From contig WFQP01000026.1 in assembly GCA_015487015.1 (NCBI GenBank), positions 1 through 48,606 on the forward strand: a stretch of DNA of 48,606 nucleotides, in the 5' to 3' direction. This document shows, one piece after another, positions 9,209 to 17,800 of this stretch. This DNA comes from Thiomicrorhabdus sp. GTDB lineage: Bacteria > Pseudomonadota > Gammaproteobacteria > Thiomicrospirales > Thiomicrospiraceae. A program made the position numbers and the translations under genes. The notes beneath the pieces are model-generated. The model worked only from the letters and a program-made list of their open reading frames with translations, did not search any database and was not told the origin of the DNA. Within the stretch, counting starts at the first letter, position 1. The number at the start of each line of letters is the position of its first letter.

Positions 9209-9446
9209 GCAGCGGCTGATTTTGACCAGTCGACATGAAGGGATGGGCTTGCTGCCTGTCAAAGTTTTAAAAAGTGCATCTGGTTCAATATTGGTTGCAC
9301 TGGATCCAATTGGTGTAAAGAATGGCGATTGGGTATTTACCATCGCAAACTCCTCGGCACGAAGTGCTACAGGTGATGAAAGAATTTTAACGGATTTAAC
9401 GGTTGGCGGCATCATTGATAATTGGCCACCACAACTACATAATTAA
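9189..9446 (+). CDS. csoS4B: Carboxysome vertex pentamer protein CsoS4B
   Basis: Second BMC-vertex protein, 85 aa, paralogous to CsoS4A: it shares the VALDPIGVKNGDW, NSSARSA and LTVGGIIDNWP blocks. The start is ATG at 9189 (MEIHQVKQRL), with GGGAGGGG about 9 nt upstream. A TTG at 9153 in the same frame would add a sequence not seen in the family. It begins inside csoS4A and ends 25 bp before csoS1. Confidence 0.94.
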   Translation: MEIHQVKQRLILTSRHEGMGLLPVKVLKSASGSILVALDPIGVKNGDWVFTIANSSARSATGDERILTDLTVGGIIDNWPPQLHN

Positions 9447-9471
9447 TAATCAGTGTAACAGGAGAGACAGC

Positions 9472-9756
9472 ATGAGTGAGTACGGAATTGCTTTAGGAAT
9501 GATTGAAACACGTGGGCTAGTACCTGCAATCGAAGCAGCAGATGCGATGACAAAAGCGGCAGAAGTACGTTTAGTTAGCCGTGAGTTTGTTGGTGGTGGT
9601 TATGTAACAATTTTAGTTCGTGGTGAAACGGGTGCGGTTAACGCAGCGGTAAGAGCTGGTGCGGACGCTTGTGAACGTGTTGGTGATGGCCTTGTAGCAG
9701 CGCACATCATTGCTCGTCCTCACAATGAAGTTGAGTCTGTTTTAACAGCAAAATAA
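9472..9756 (+). CDS. csoS1: Carboxysome shell hexamer protein CsoS1
   Basis: Single-BMC-domain protein that tiles the shell facets. Start ATG at 9472 follows CAGGAGAGAC. The 94-aa product begins MSEYGIALGMIETRGLVPA, the standard BMC opening, with AADAMTKAAEV, the VRGETGAVNAAV strand-helix and a final HIIARPH. The pore region and length match CsoS1A/C. Only this one hexamer gene is present, where many alpha-carboxysome operons carry two or three tandem copies; csoS1D at 13237 is the only other facet-type gene in the window. Two hairpins follow the stop. Confidence 0.97.
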   Translation: MSEYGIALGMIETRGLVPAIEAADAMTKAAEVRLVSREFVGGGYVTILVRGETGAVNAAVRAGADACERVGDGLVAAHIIARPHNEVESVLTAK

Positions 9757-9776
9757 TCATTGTATAAGATGTGTTT

Positions 9777-9816
9777 ACTGCTCTTTGGGCAGTTTATATT
9801 AAGGGCTTATGCCCTT
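9777..9816 (+). repeat. Two tandem hairpins after csoS1
   Basis: ACTGC (9777-9781) pairs with GCAGT (9789-9793). AAGGGC (9801-9806) pairs with GCCCTT (9811-9816), which is followed by only a short T run. Placed between the most abundant shell gene and the bacterioferritin-like gene, they look like an mRNA 3'-end stabiliser or partial attenuator that lowers downstream expression. Function is inferred from position. Confidence 0.5.
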
Positions 9817-9837
9817 TTACGTTAAGAGGAGTGAGGT

Positions 9838-10386
9838 ATGCATTATTCACCTCATATGCAGGGTAACATTATGCCTGGCGCAGGAAGTTTTCCTCAAATT
9901 GAAGCACCCCAGCAACTGGGAGGCGATTCAAGAGTGTTAGGCTATTTGGGTCGTGCATTAAGTTTGGAGTTTTCTGCTGGACAGCATTATTTGGCACAAG
10001 CTTCTTTGGCGAAGTTTCGTGGCGAATTAAATTATGCTCAGAGCTTTGTTACGCTTGCAAATGAAGAGCTTCAGCATGCAAACCTTTTGACAGATCGTAT
10101 GGTCATGAAAGGGGTTGTTCCCGCTGGAAGTATTTTGAATCCAGCCACCCCTACCAGCTCTATTGTTGAATCGTTAAAAAGTTGTGAAGTCAGAGAACTG
10201 GCCTTAATACAACTTTATAATGAAGCGATTCAATTCTGTGCCAATATGGGTGCAGTTGATGACCATGCTCTGTTTAGTCGTTTGTATGCCGAAGAGCAAG
10301 AGCAATTGGTTAAAATTAACGGTTGGCTTGAAGAGTTTTATCAAGCAATGAACATGAATCAAGCTTCCACTAGGAGCTTTGTATGA
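9838..10386 (+). CDS. Bacterioferritin-like four-helix protein of the carboxysome operon
   Basis: 182-aa ferritin-like protein of the type regularly found in alpha-carboxysome operons; its role there is not settled. Helical iron-ligand patterns are visible: LSLEFSAGQHYLAQA (helix A), ANEELQHANLL (Glu and His of helix B), CEVRELALIQLYNEAI (helix C) and YAEEQEQLVKINGWLEE (helix D). In helix D the usual E-x-x-H pair of bacterioferritin appears to lack its His, so a normal ferroxidase centre is doubtful. The ~30-residue N-terminal extension rich in His, Met, Pro and Gly is unlike classical Bfr. Start at 9838 follows AAGAGGAG. The stop overlaps the next ATG (ATGA). Confidence 0.85.
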   Translation: MHYSPHMQGNIMPGAGSFPQIEAPQQLGGDSRVLGYLGRALSLEFSAGQHYLAQASLAKFRGELNYAQSFVTLANEELQHANLLTDRMVMKGVVPAGSILNPATPTSSIVESLKSCEVRELALIQLYNEAIQFCANMGAVDDHALFSRLYAEEQEQLVKINGWLEEFYQAMNMNQASTRSFV

Positions 10387-10643
10387 GTGGGCGTTGGAAG
10401 TCAAAAAAAAAACCAGCTGCGCTTGATGCGCGGTTTGATTTTGATGACTTTGAAGTTCTGAGAGCCTTCTTAGATGAAGTTGCAGAAGAGGCCGAACGCC
10501 TTGAGCACCATCCAAATATTAGTTTTGCTCGGGATCGTGTTTCAATTATTATTTACTCAACTTCAGAAGAACTTAGTGATATTGATCATAAGTTAGCGAA
10601 AGCAATTGATGATGGTTATGACAAAGTGATGAATTTAGCCTGA
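10383..10643 (+). CDS. acRAF: Alpha-carboxysome RubisCO assembly factor (PCD-like)
   Basis: Small pterin-4a-carbinolamine-dehydratase-like protein, 86 aa. Family members in cso operons have been described as RubisCO assembly chaperones without the dehydratase activity. The fold pattern is visible: FDFDDFEVLRAFLDEVAEEA, LEHHPNISFARDRVSIIIYS, then a final helix DIDHKLAKAIDDGYD. The basic start MSGRWKSKKK is typical. It overlaps the bacterioferritin-like gene by 4 bp (ATGA), so the two are coupled. Identification is by sequence pattern and operon context. Confidence 0.85.
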   Translation: MSGRWKSKKKPAALDARFDFDDFEVLRAFLDEVAEEAERLEHHPNISFARDRVSIIIYSTSEELSDIDHKLAKAIDDGYDKVMNLA

Positions 10644-10659
10644 TTAAGGAGTATCTATC

Positions 10660-10911
10660 ATGAGTAGTTCCACCCAAAATAAAGCTAATATGACGTTGGA
10701 AAAAAATACAACAAATGTTGTGAATAAAACAGGTTCAGCGGTCAAAAAGGCTCCTGTAAAAGCAACGCCTAAAAAGACAAATGCATCAACTGCAAAAACA
10801 ACTGTAAAGAAAGTAGCTCCTAAAAAAGCAACGGTTAAAAAGGTTGAGTCACAAGAGCATATTGCGGATAAAATGAGTGTTTTTTCAAGCACTCGTGTTT
10901 GGCCGGACTAA
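10660..10911 (+). CDS. Lys/Ala-rich disordered protein with C-terminal Trp, last gene of carboxysome operon
   Basis: 83-aa protein of unknown function. Residues 1-27 are polar (Ser, Thr, Asn). Residues 28-65 are low-complexity Lys-Ala-Pro-Thr repeats (VKKAPVKATPKK and similar), like the tails of histone H1-like DNA-binding proteins. The last 20 residues change character and end SVFSSTRVWPD, with one Trp three residues from the C-terminus. The start follows TTAAGGAG, 16 bp after acRAF, and the operon terminator follows at once, so it is a real operon member. Carboxysome-positioning McdB proteins are small, disordered and have a near-terminal Trp, so an McdB-like role is possible. No ParA/McdA gene is present nearby. 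Confidence 0.8.
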   Translation: MSSSTQNKANMTLEKNTTNVVNKTGSAVKKAPVKATPKKTNASTAKTTVKKVAPKKATVKKVESQEHIADKMSVFSSTRVWPD

Positions 10912-10930
10912 CAATAAGTTGTGATAATTG

Positions 10931-10960
10931 AAAGAGGGTGCAATTGCACCCTCTTTTTTT
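10931..10960 (+). terminator. Strong intrinsic terminator of the carboxysome operon
   Basis: A perfect 11-bp stem (AAAGAGGGTGC with GCACCCTCTTT, loop AATT, 10931-10956) is followed by further T residues to 10960. It lies 19 bp after the last operon gene and separates the structural operon from the sbtA unit. Confidence 0.93.
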
Positions 10961-11241
10961 GTCTGTAAAAAATGTATTTGAGAAAGCTTACTCCGAATGA
11001 GTGTTGAACAAGCCTCTTATTTAAAAGGTTGTTAATTATTCGATTAAATAGATATAACCTATTTGCTACTCTCTATAGGTAGGAGTTGTATTATCAATTT
11101 CTCTTCTATGGTGTATTTCCATATGATGGCAATGAAAAAATTATTGCATAAGCAGTAAGAGAGTGTTTTGCGCGAAAGAATTAGTACTTACAGTGTTTTT
11201 ATCGTGTAGAGTGTTCACTAAAAATTGAAGGAGACACGTAT
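10961..11241. other. AT-rich intergenic region before sbtA
   Basis: About 280 bp with no credible gene. It should hold the promoter of the sbtA-sbtB-rdgB-csoS1D-cbbR unit, since a strong terminator lies just upstream. No clean -35/-10 pair was found; GATATAACC and TATAGG hexamers occur without good partners. The ribosome site AAGGAGACAC directly precedes sbtA. Confidence 0.5.
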
Positions 11242-12243
11242 ATGTCTGGATTTGACAGTTTATTGATTCCCGCAGTGTTATTTTTTGCACTCGGGGTATT
11301 TGCACAATTAATTAAGTCTGATTTAAAGTTCCCAGAGGGAATGGGAAAAGGTATTTCTTTATACCTCCTTATGGCAATTGGTCTTAAAGGTGGAGCGGAG
11401 CTCGCAAAAGCCGATTTTGGCCTTGCGTTTCAGGCAATTTTTTGGGCATTCCTTATGGGGCTGGTCATTCCTTTAATTGGTTATGCTTTATTACGTTTTC
11501 GTGATCGAATTGACCCTTTTAATGCTGCAGCCATTACAGCACATTATGGTTCGGTAAGTGCCGCCACATTTTTAACGGCGATTGCTTTTTTAGAAACCTC
11601 TGGCATCGCACATGAAAGTTATCCAATTATTATGATGGTTATTATGGAGTCTCCAGCCATTATTGTGGGTCTTGTTTTGGCTATGTTAGCGCGTAAAAAA
11701 ATAGCAGCCTCTAAGCCAAAGGTGGCTGGACAAGAAGCACCAGGTCTTGATACAGGCGCTTTGTTGAAAGAAGCCTTTACTAATGGAAGCGTTATTCTGC
11801 TTATGGGTGCGATGGTTGTAGGTGCGCTTGCTTCTCCAGATGCCATGGCAAAAGTATACCCATTCTCGAATGAAATTTTTATGGGTGTTTTATGCTTATT
11901 CTTATTAGATATGGGGATTGAAGCCGCTAAACGAATTAAATCATTTAAAAGTGCCGGGCCTACGCTGGTTGCGTTTGGAATTATCATGCCTTTAATTGGT
12001 GGTACAATTGGTGTATTCGTTGGTATCACGTTGCTTGACTTAAGTGTCGGTGGTGCCATGTTGGTTGCTATATTGGGTTCCAGTGCGTCTTACATTGCGG
12101 TTCCTCCTGCAATGAGATATGGAGTGCCTGAAGCAAACCCCTCTTTTTACTTAACTCTAACATTGGGCGTGACCTTCCCGTTTAATGTTGTCATTGGTAT
12201 TCCAATGTTTTATCAAATGGCAAGCTGGTATTCAGGGGTTTAA
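11242..12243 (+). CDS. sbtA: SbtA-type sodium-dependent bicarbonate transporter
   Basis: Inner-membrane bicarbonate importer, 333 aa, with about ten hydrophobic segments arranged as two inverted halves. Family patterns visible are LMAIGLKGGAEL, ITAHYGSVSAATF, VIMESPAIIVGL and, in the second half, GSSASYIAVPPAMR. The hydrophilic linker (residues ~150-172) lies between the halves, where the SbtB regulator binds in cyanobacteria. Start ATG follows AAGGAGACACGTAT. Placement directly after the carboxysome operon and before an SbtB-like gene supports a role in the CO2-concentrating mechanism. SbtA-family transporters have been reported beside carboxysome genes in this bacterial group. Confidence 0.93.
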   Translation: MSGFDSLLIPAVLFFALGVFAQLIKSDLKFPEGMGKGISLYLLMAIGLKGGAELAKADFGLAFQAIFWAFLMGLVIPLIGYALLRFRDRIDPFNAAAITAHYGSVSAATFLTAIAFLETSGIAHESYPIIMMVIMESPAIIVGLVLAMLARKKIAASKPKVAGQEAPGLDTGALLKEAFTNGSVILLMGAMVVGALASPDAMAKVYPFSNEIFMGVLCLFLLDMGIEAAKRIKSFKSAGPTLVAFGIIMPLIGGTIGVFVGITLLDLSVGGAMLVAILGSSASYIAVPPAMRYGVPEANPSFYLTLTLGVTFPFNVVIGIPMFYQMASWYSGV

Positions 12244-12271
12244 GTGAAACGTATTCATAATTAAGCTGTTA

Positions 12272-12299
12272 CCTAGTAGAGTAAATTTACTGTACTAGG
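12272..12299 (+). repeat. 28-bp inverted repeat between sbtA and sbtB
   Basis: CCTAGTA (12272-12278) pairs with TACTAGG (12293-12299). Inside them AGTAAA pairs with TTTACT, with one G-G mismatch separating the two stems. There is no T run after it, so it is not an ordinary terminator. It sits 12 bp before the sbtB ribosome site. It could be an mRNA processing or stability element or a dimeric-regulator operator. Confidence 0.5.
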
Positions 12300-12318
12300 C
12301 ATTTAAAAGGAGAGTACT

Positions 12319-12615
12319 ATGTCCGTTGTAACGCATTCTGAAAAAGTTGTCCAAATTATTACAAGCTCGTCTTTAGAGCTTAAGCTAATTGATACCCTTG
12401 AAGATATTGGAATTTATGGTTACACCATTTTTAATGTAAGAGGAAATGGTGACTCTGGTCTTCAAGACAGTCATATTGAAGGTGATACCAATATTTTGAT
12501 TATGATTGTACTTTCTTCGGAATCTTATGAAGCGGTTATGGCAGCTCTTAGTAAGTATAAAAAGAAGGGGCATCATTTAATGGCCTTTTCTGTCAATACA
12601 GAAGTACTCTCTTAA
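12319..12615 (+). CDS. sbtB: PII-like protein, SbtB type
   Basis: 98-aa PII-superfamily protein. The ferredoxin-like pattern runs KVVQIITSSSLELKLIDTLE, GIYGYTIFNVRGNGDSGLQ (the G-x-G and T-loop region), NILIMIVLSSE, and a second helix and final strand HHLMAFSVNTEVL. By analogy with cyanobacterial SbtB it would bind adenine nucleotides and gate SbtA. The C-terminal CGPxGC redox motif of some SbtB proteins is absent, since the protein ends soon after the last strand. Start follows AAAAGGAGAG. It lies 75 bp after sbtA and 13 bp before the next gene. Confidence 0.82.
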   Translation: MSVVTHSEKVVQIITSSSLELKLIDTLEDIGIYGYTIFNVRGNGDSGLQDSHIEGDTNILIMIVLSSESYEAVMAALSKYKKKGHHLMAFSVNTEVLS

Positions 12616-12628
12616 TTTTAAGGCGTTT

Positions 12629-13240
12629 ATGAAAACCATTGTTTTAGCAAGCGGTAATCCGCATAAAGTGAAGGAAATTGAAGCGGCTTTAGCCCCTTAT
12701 GATTTCACTATTAAGCGACAAACGGACTTTTTTTTGGATGAAGTGGAAGAGGATGGCTTAAGTTTCATTGAAAATGCCTTAAAGAAAGCACGCTATGCGA
12801 GTAAAAAAACAGGGCTACCTGCTTTGGCTGATGATTCAGGCATAGAGGTCGATTTTTTGAATGGTGAGCCAGGTATTTATTCGGCTCGTTATTCGGAAGG
12901 TTATTTAGGTCAACCTGCCAGTGATGAGCGAAATAATCTAAAATTATTAGAGGCTTTAGAGGGTATTCCTTTTAAAGATAGAAAAGCTTGTTATTATTGT
13001 GCCATGGTCTTTGTTCGCCATGAAAAAGATCCGGTACCGATTGTTGGTATCGGCCAATGGTGTGGCGAAATATTAATGGAACCGAGAACAGATTATGGTA
13101 TCGGTTATGATCCCATTATGTGGATGCCTGATTACATTAAATCGGCCTCAGAAATCCCTATGAATATTAAAAATAAAGTGAGTCATCGGGCTCAAGCGTT
13201 GCAGAACGTATTAAACCAATTACAGCAGGCAACCTTATGA
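12629..13240 (+). CDS. rdgB: HAM1/RdgB-family nucleoside-triphosphate pyrophosphatase
   Basis: Family enzymes hydrolyse non-canonical dITP/XTP to monophosphates. Motifs are [13 protein letters not shown] at residues 6-18, the catalytic-site [11 protein letters not shown] near 70, [12 protein letters not shown] near 85, GIGYDPI near 153 and VSHRAQAL near 185. Between the last two the sequence [17 protein letters not shown] departs from the usual IFFVP...G pattern, so this may be a divergent subgroup. It is sandwiched between sbtB and csoS1D and overlaps csoS1D by 4 bp (ATGA), an odd place for a housekeeping enzyme. The family is confident; that it cleans the nucleotide pool here is an assumption. 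Confidence 0.85.
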   Translation: MKTIVLASGNPHKVKEIEAALAPYDFTIKRQTDFFLDEVEEDGLSFIENALKKARYASKKTGLPALADDSGIEVDFLNGEPGIYSARYSEGYLGQPASDERNNLKLLEALEGIPFKDRKACYYCAMVFVRHEKDPVPIVGIGQWCGEILMEPRTDYGIGYDPIMWMPDYIKSASEIPMNIKNKVSHRAQALQNVLNQLQQATL

Positions 13241-13839
13241 TTGAACTAAGAACCTATGTTTTTATAGATTCTTTACAACCTCAACTGGCTTCCTATATGG
13301 GAACGGTTTCTATGGGTTTTTTACCTGTATCAGGAGACTCTTGTCTTTGGATGGAAGTCGCACCTGGTATGGCCGTGCATCACTTATCTGATATTGCGTT
13401 GAAAGCCTCGAATGTGCACTTAGGACAGCAAGTGGTTGAGCGCTCTTATGGCTCTATGGTAATCCACCATCGTGATCAAAGTGATGTATTAGAGTCGTCC
13501 GCACATGTATTACGTTTTTTAAAAACAGAGCACACTACTCGTCAACCTTGTAAGGTGATGTGGAATGAAGTAATTCGTGCCATCACCCCTGATCATGCCA
13601 CATTAATTAATCGTGAGCGCAGAGGTTCAATGGTTTTACCAGGACAAAGCATGCTTATTATGGAGACCGAGCCAGCGGGTTATATTATCTACGCGGCCAA
13701 TGAAGCTGAAAAGGCCTCCAATATTACGCTGGTTGAAGCCAGAGCCGTGGGGGCTTATGGTCGTTTGATTATGGTAGGAAAAGAAGCGGATGTTCTTGAA
13801 GCATCAAGAGCCGCGACAGAAGCACTAAAACGAATTTAA
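13237..13839 (+). CDS. csoS1D: Tandem-BMC carboxysome shell protein CsoS1D
   Basis: Two fused BMC domains (residues ~1-95 and ~100-200). Trimers of such proteins form pseudohexamers with a large gated pore in the shell facets. The opening [20 protein letters not shown] and [20 protein letters not shown] match CsoS1D. The second half repeats the pattern with [20 protein letters not shown] and [15 protein letters not shown]. Length is 200 aa, shorter than cyanobacterial CsoS1D, which has an N-terminal extension. Translation is coupled to rdgB through ATGA. It lies outside the main operon, behind the transporter genes. Confidence 0.92.
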   Translation: MIELRTYVFIDSLQPQLASYMGTVSMGFLPVSGDSCLWMEVAPGMAVHHLSDIALKASNVHLGQQVVERSYGSMVIHHRDQSDVLESSAHVLRFLKTEHTTRQPCKVMWNEVIRAITPDHATLINRERRGSMVLPGQSMLIMETEPAGYIIYAANEAEKASNITLVEARAVGAYGRLIMVGKEADVLEASRAATEALKRI

Positions 13840-13869
13840 CAATCACTCAAATTTTAACGGAGTGTGCGC

Positions 13870-14817
13870 ATGGAAAATAAAGATAACAACGTTCGTTCTG
13901 GACAGTTTTTAATTCGACATGCTTCTCTGCGTCAAATTCAAATATTTGAAGCGGTCTCAAGGCAGTTAAGTTTTACTAAGGCCGCAAATGAACTGCACTT
14001 AACTCAACCAACGGTATCCGCTCAAGTTAAAAGTTTCAGTGAGTCCATTGATATGCCTCTGTATGAGCAGATTGGGCGTAATATCTTTTTGACGGATGTG
14101 GGCGAGCATGTGGCGGCAACGTGTCGCAGAATTATTGATCAGCTGTCTAATTTAGAAATTTTACTGGATGACCTTCGTGGAATGACGAGAGGTCGTTTAC
14201 GTATTGCGGTTGTTTCTACCGCCAAGTATTTCACTCCAATTGCCCTAGGGCACTTCATCAAAAAACATCCTGATATTGATGTCAGTCTTAAGATTACTAA
14301 CCGAGAAAAATTGATTCAACGCATTCATCAGAACTTAGATGATCTGTATATTTTAGGGCAAGTGCCTTCCAGTCACCTTGATTTAGAAGTCGTGCCTTTT
14401 GCAACCAATCCATTAGTGGTGATTGCTAACGCTAATAATCCATTAGTGGGCAAAAAAATTACGTTAGAGCAGTTAACAGAAGAGCCCTTTATTATGCGTG
14501 AAGAGGGCTCTGGTATTCGCTCTACTGTTGAAGAACTGTTTTTAGAGAAAGGCCTAACCATTAATGAACGGATGATTGTGGATACTAATGAGGCGATGAA
14601 GCACTGCGTGGTGGGTGATTTAGGTGTTGCTGTGGTCTCAAGGCTTTCACTGTACCTAGAGGGGGATAATAGCCCCATTAAAGAGTTAGAAGTTGAAGGT
14701 TTTCCTATTTATAAAGAGTGGAATATTGTGTACCCTAAAGGGAAGCAACTTTCATTGCTCTCGCACGAGTTTTTATCTTTTTTAAAAGAGAGTGGTACGG
14801 AGTACATTAAGGTTTAA
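13870..14817 (+). CDS. cbbR: LysR-family regulator, CbbR type
   Basis: Likely activator of the RubisCO/carboxysome genes. The N-terminal winged helix reads RHASLRQIQIFEAV, LSFTKAANELHLTQPTVSAQ and a second recognition segment. The C-terminal effector domain (~95-315) contains GRLRIAVVSTAKYF and an EEPFIMREEGSGIR ligand-pocket region, as in CbbR proteins. Start ATG at 13870 follows CGGAG with a 7-nt gap; a GTG at 13864 in frame is less well placed. Unusually it is downstream, on the same strand as its presumed targets, 30 bp after csoS1D, so the cluster may be autoregulated. It converges with the DUF11 operon. Confidence 0.88.
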   Translation: MENKDNNVRSGQFLIRHASLRQIQIFEAVSRQLSFTKAANELHLTQPTVSAQVKSFSESIDMPLYEQIGRNIFLTDVGEHVAATCRRIIDQLSNLEILLDDLRGMTRGRLRIAVVSTAKYFTPIALGHFIKKHPDIDVSLKITNREKLIQRIHQNLDDLYILGQVPSSHLDLEVVPFATNPLVVIANANNPLVGKKITLEQLTEEPFIMREEGSGIRSTVEELFLEKGLTINERMIVDTNEAMKHCVVGDLGVAVVSRLSLYLEGDNSPIKELEVEGFPIYKEWNIVYPKGKQLSLLSHEFLSFLKESGTEYIKV

Positions 14818-14840
14818 ACCCTTCCCTTTATTTTTTTTTC

Positions 14841-17800
14841 TTACCTTACTCTAACTCGATAAGTCACTGTAAATTCTGGATTTGGTACGCCACCAAAAGC
14901 AAACGTACCGTTTGTTTCAATTTTTATTCCAGCCACATTGGGATCAAATGCTCCAGTGGGAGTATACGTATAGCTGGTTGGGGTACTGCGATGAGAATAG
15001 CTTACCATACCCAGCGTTACGCCCGAGCTGGTACTGCCATCGCTAAAGGTTACGCCAGAAATTACATCCAATTCTACATGATCAGAATCAATCACATCCA
15101 ATACTATGACGGTATTATTATCAGGCGAATAGCCGCCTGTATTACGAGTAGTTAGACTGTATTCAATGATGGCGCCAGGGATACGGTTTTTCCCCCCCCC
15201 TGTGCCATTGATGGGATCGGAGATAACAGTAGTATTTTTTGTAACAGAGAAAGATGGTAGGGGAAACCATGCAATGGTATTGCCATCTCGGACGGTATTA
15301 TTTGGATTAATTGGAATTTGCGTGCTGTGAGATCCTGATGCATCAGACCAAGAAACATTGACCTGATCTATGTTTTTACTGACCCCCCCATTGAGAATAA
15401 GGTTCCAATGACTTCCTGGTAAAGAAGAAGCAAGGTTAATCAATTGACCGCTTGCGCCTTGCAGGTTAATAGCATTATTGACAGTAAAATTTTGCCCTGC
15501 AGCAAAGGTCATGGTGCTGTTAGGAGTGGTATTGGTGACGGTGTTAGCCGCAAAGGTATCAGTAAATGTAACGCCAGCAGAAGAGGTATTGTTAAGAGTA
15601 AGCGTATCCATTGATTTGCCGTTCATTGTGATGGACTGTGTACTATTTCCGTTTAAAATAATATTAGAATTAGTTGAAATTAAATCATTGGTGCCTGTGA
15701 GAATTTCAAAATTTTGCCCAAGGGTGATTGTGCTATTGCTGATATTAAGGGTTTTAAGAGCAGTATCACTGCCTGCACCAACAATAATACTACCCCCCAC
15801 ATTAAGGGCAAAACCGTTAGTGTTGTAAGTCAGTGCTCGATCGGCAAAACTATCACCATCAATAAGCAAGTGGTTTTCTCCGTTAAGGGTAATGTTACCT
15901 GTTTGAGTCAGTGTTAAATTCCCTCTGCTGGCTCGAATATTACAATCGTATCCATTGTTTAATGGAGGAAGGTTTTGATTACTGCCAAAAAAGCGGAGTT
16001 CATTAATGTTGAGTGTGGCATTGGGGTCTAAATTTAAAGGAGAGCTTGTAGATAAATATTTGCCTAAATAAATAAAAGAAGTGCCACTAAAGGCACCAGA
16101 GCCAACGGTTAATTCATTGAGAACAGCAAAATTATTATTGGAAATGGTGGTTTGCCCTGATTGCCCTACCCTTAAGTCATTAAAACCATTTCGCCAGCGG
16201 TTAGAAATATTGCCATAAAAAAGGCTTCCTGCTCCATTTAAAATGAGCGAGGCATTATTATAGTTTGTGCTGTCTATACTACCGTCAGCACTAAAGTCAC
16301 CTGTTACGGTAAGGGTTGATGCATTCGCTTCCAGTTCTCCAGTGGTGGAAGATTGATCTAAATTACCCAAGACGGTTATATTGTAATTATTGGAGGTCGT
16401 ATCCAGTTTTCCTGTATTGGTGATGAGATTGTTGTTAACATTTAAGTCATCGCCTAAAAAAATATTATTATTTACCCCCCCCTCCGTATTATCAATACTT
16501 ACATTATAAAAAGGGTCTCCTCCAGAAAAAAGGGTTTGATTGGAGGAGCCGTTAAATACCACATTAGAGGTATTAGAAATATAGGTATCATTGTTTGTCC
16601 AGTCACCACTGATGTTGATGGTTGAGTTACCTGCAATAATTTGATTGGTTCCTCCGGAATCGGATAGATGTATATTCAGGTTATTTACATTGATCGTTGA
16701 GTTATTTAACTGTAATTTTCCATACCGATTAATTAGGGAGCTAAACCCGACTTCGATTTGATTGCAAGTGAGCGTTTGATTTTCCATATCAAGCACTGAC
16801 TCTTTTCCAGAGCTACCCATTAACCAAAGCTTTGTACAGGTCACATCACCGAGGAGTGTAAACGTAATGCTGGGTCCGCTTGCTGAGAGCCATAAAGTAC
16901 GATAGTTAAGGCTTGTGACATTAATGGGGTTATTTCGAGGCGTATATCGAACAGAAAAGTTTGAGAGTGTTAAGCCTGCTGGTGCAATGAGTGGTGTTCC
17001 ACCATCTTTTTGGAGAAGAATTTCCCCCCCCGTCACCGTTCCTGTACTTAGGGTTAGTGTATTTTGAACATTAATTCCTCGTTCGAGGTGTGTTGTTTGC
17101 CCTGCGGCAGAAATCGTCGCATTATAAAAGGCTTTTGAGTCAGAGTACCAAGGCAGAGGGGTGTGGGAGAGGTCAATGGTACCACTTCCAGTAAAGTTAA
17201 CGGTACTGGTATCATAGTTAAAAGTACCGTCGGTAATGTTCCAATCACCACTGACATTAATCGTATTAGAGCCTGCTGTCAGCGTGCCATTTATTTTGAC
17301 ATGTTGGGCATTGATATTGCCTCCTGGAGTATAGCTGTGACCAGTGGGAATGTAGAGTACGGTGTTCGTGCCTTGCACGGTGAGATTACTGCCTGTTATA
17401 GAATATAGAATATCTGTATTATTGTAACTTCCTACGGCATTGCTGATATCACCATTATCCAACGGGGTTCCTCCTTCATCTTGTCGAGTAATAAGGTGAT
17501 TAGCATAAACATGCAGATCAGTAATGCTTACAGGGGTTGAGGAGTAGAGCACAGTAATGGTTGTACCCACAACAGAGCCGTTATCGACATAGACCAGCAG
17601 TGGTATATAAGGGCCTGTGACATTTGTGGTAATGGAGTAATTTCCAGAGCTATCAGTGAGGCTTGTAGCTATACTGATCCCATCAATTACTAAATGTATG
17701 GATTGGTCCGCAGACGTAATGGGTGTAATGCCTTCATCGCTGTAGAGCGTACCTGAAATTGTAACGGTGACTGCTTGTACTTGGCTACTGAATAATAAAA

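Noticed and set aside
9403-9471. Longer start for csoS1
   Set aside because: It would run through the end of csoS4B and its own ribosome site; the BMC domain starts at 9472.
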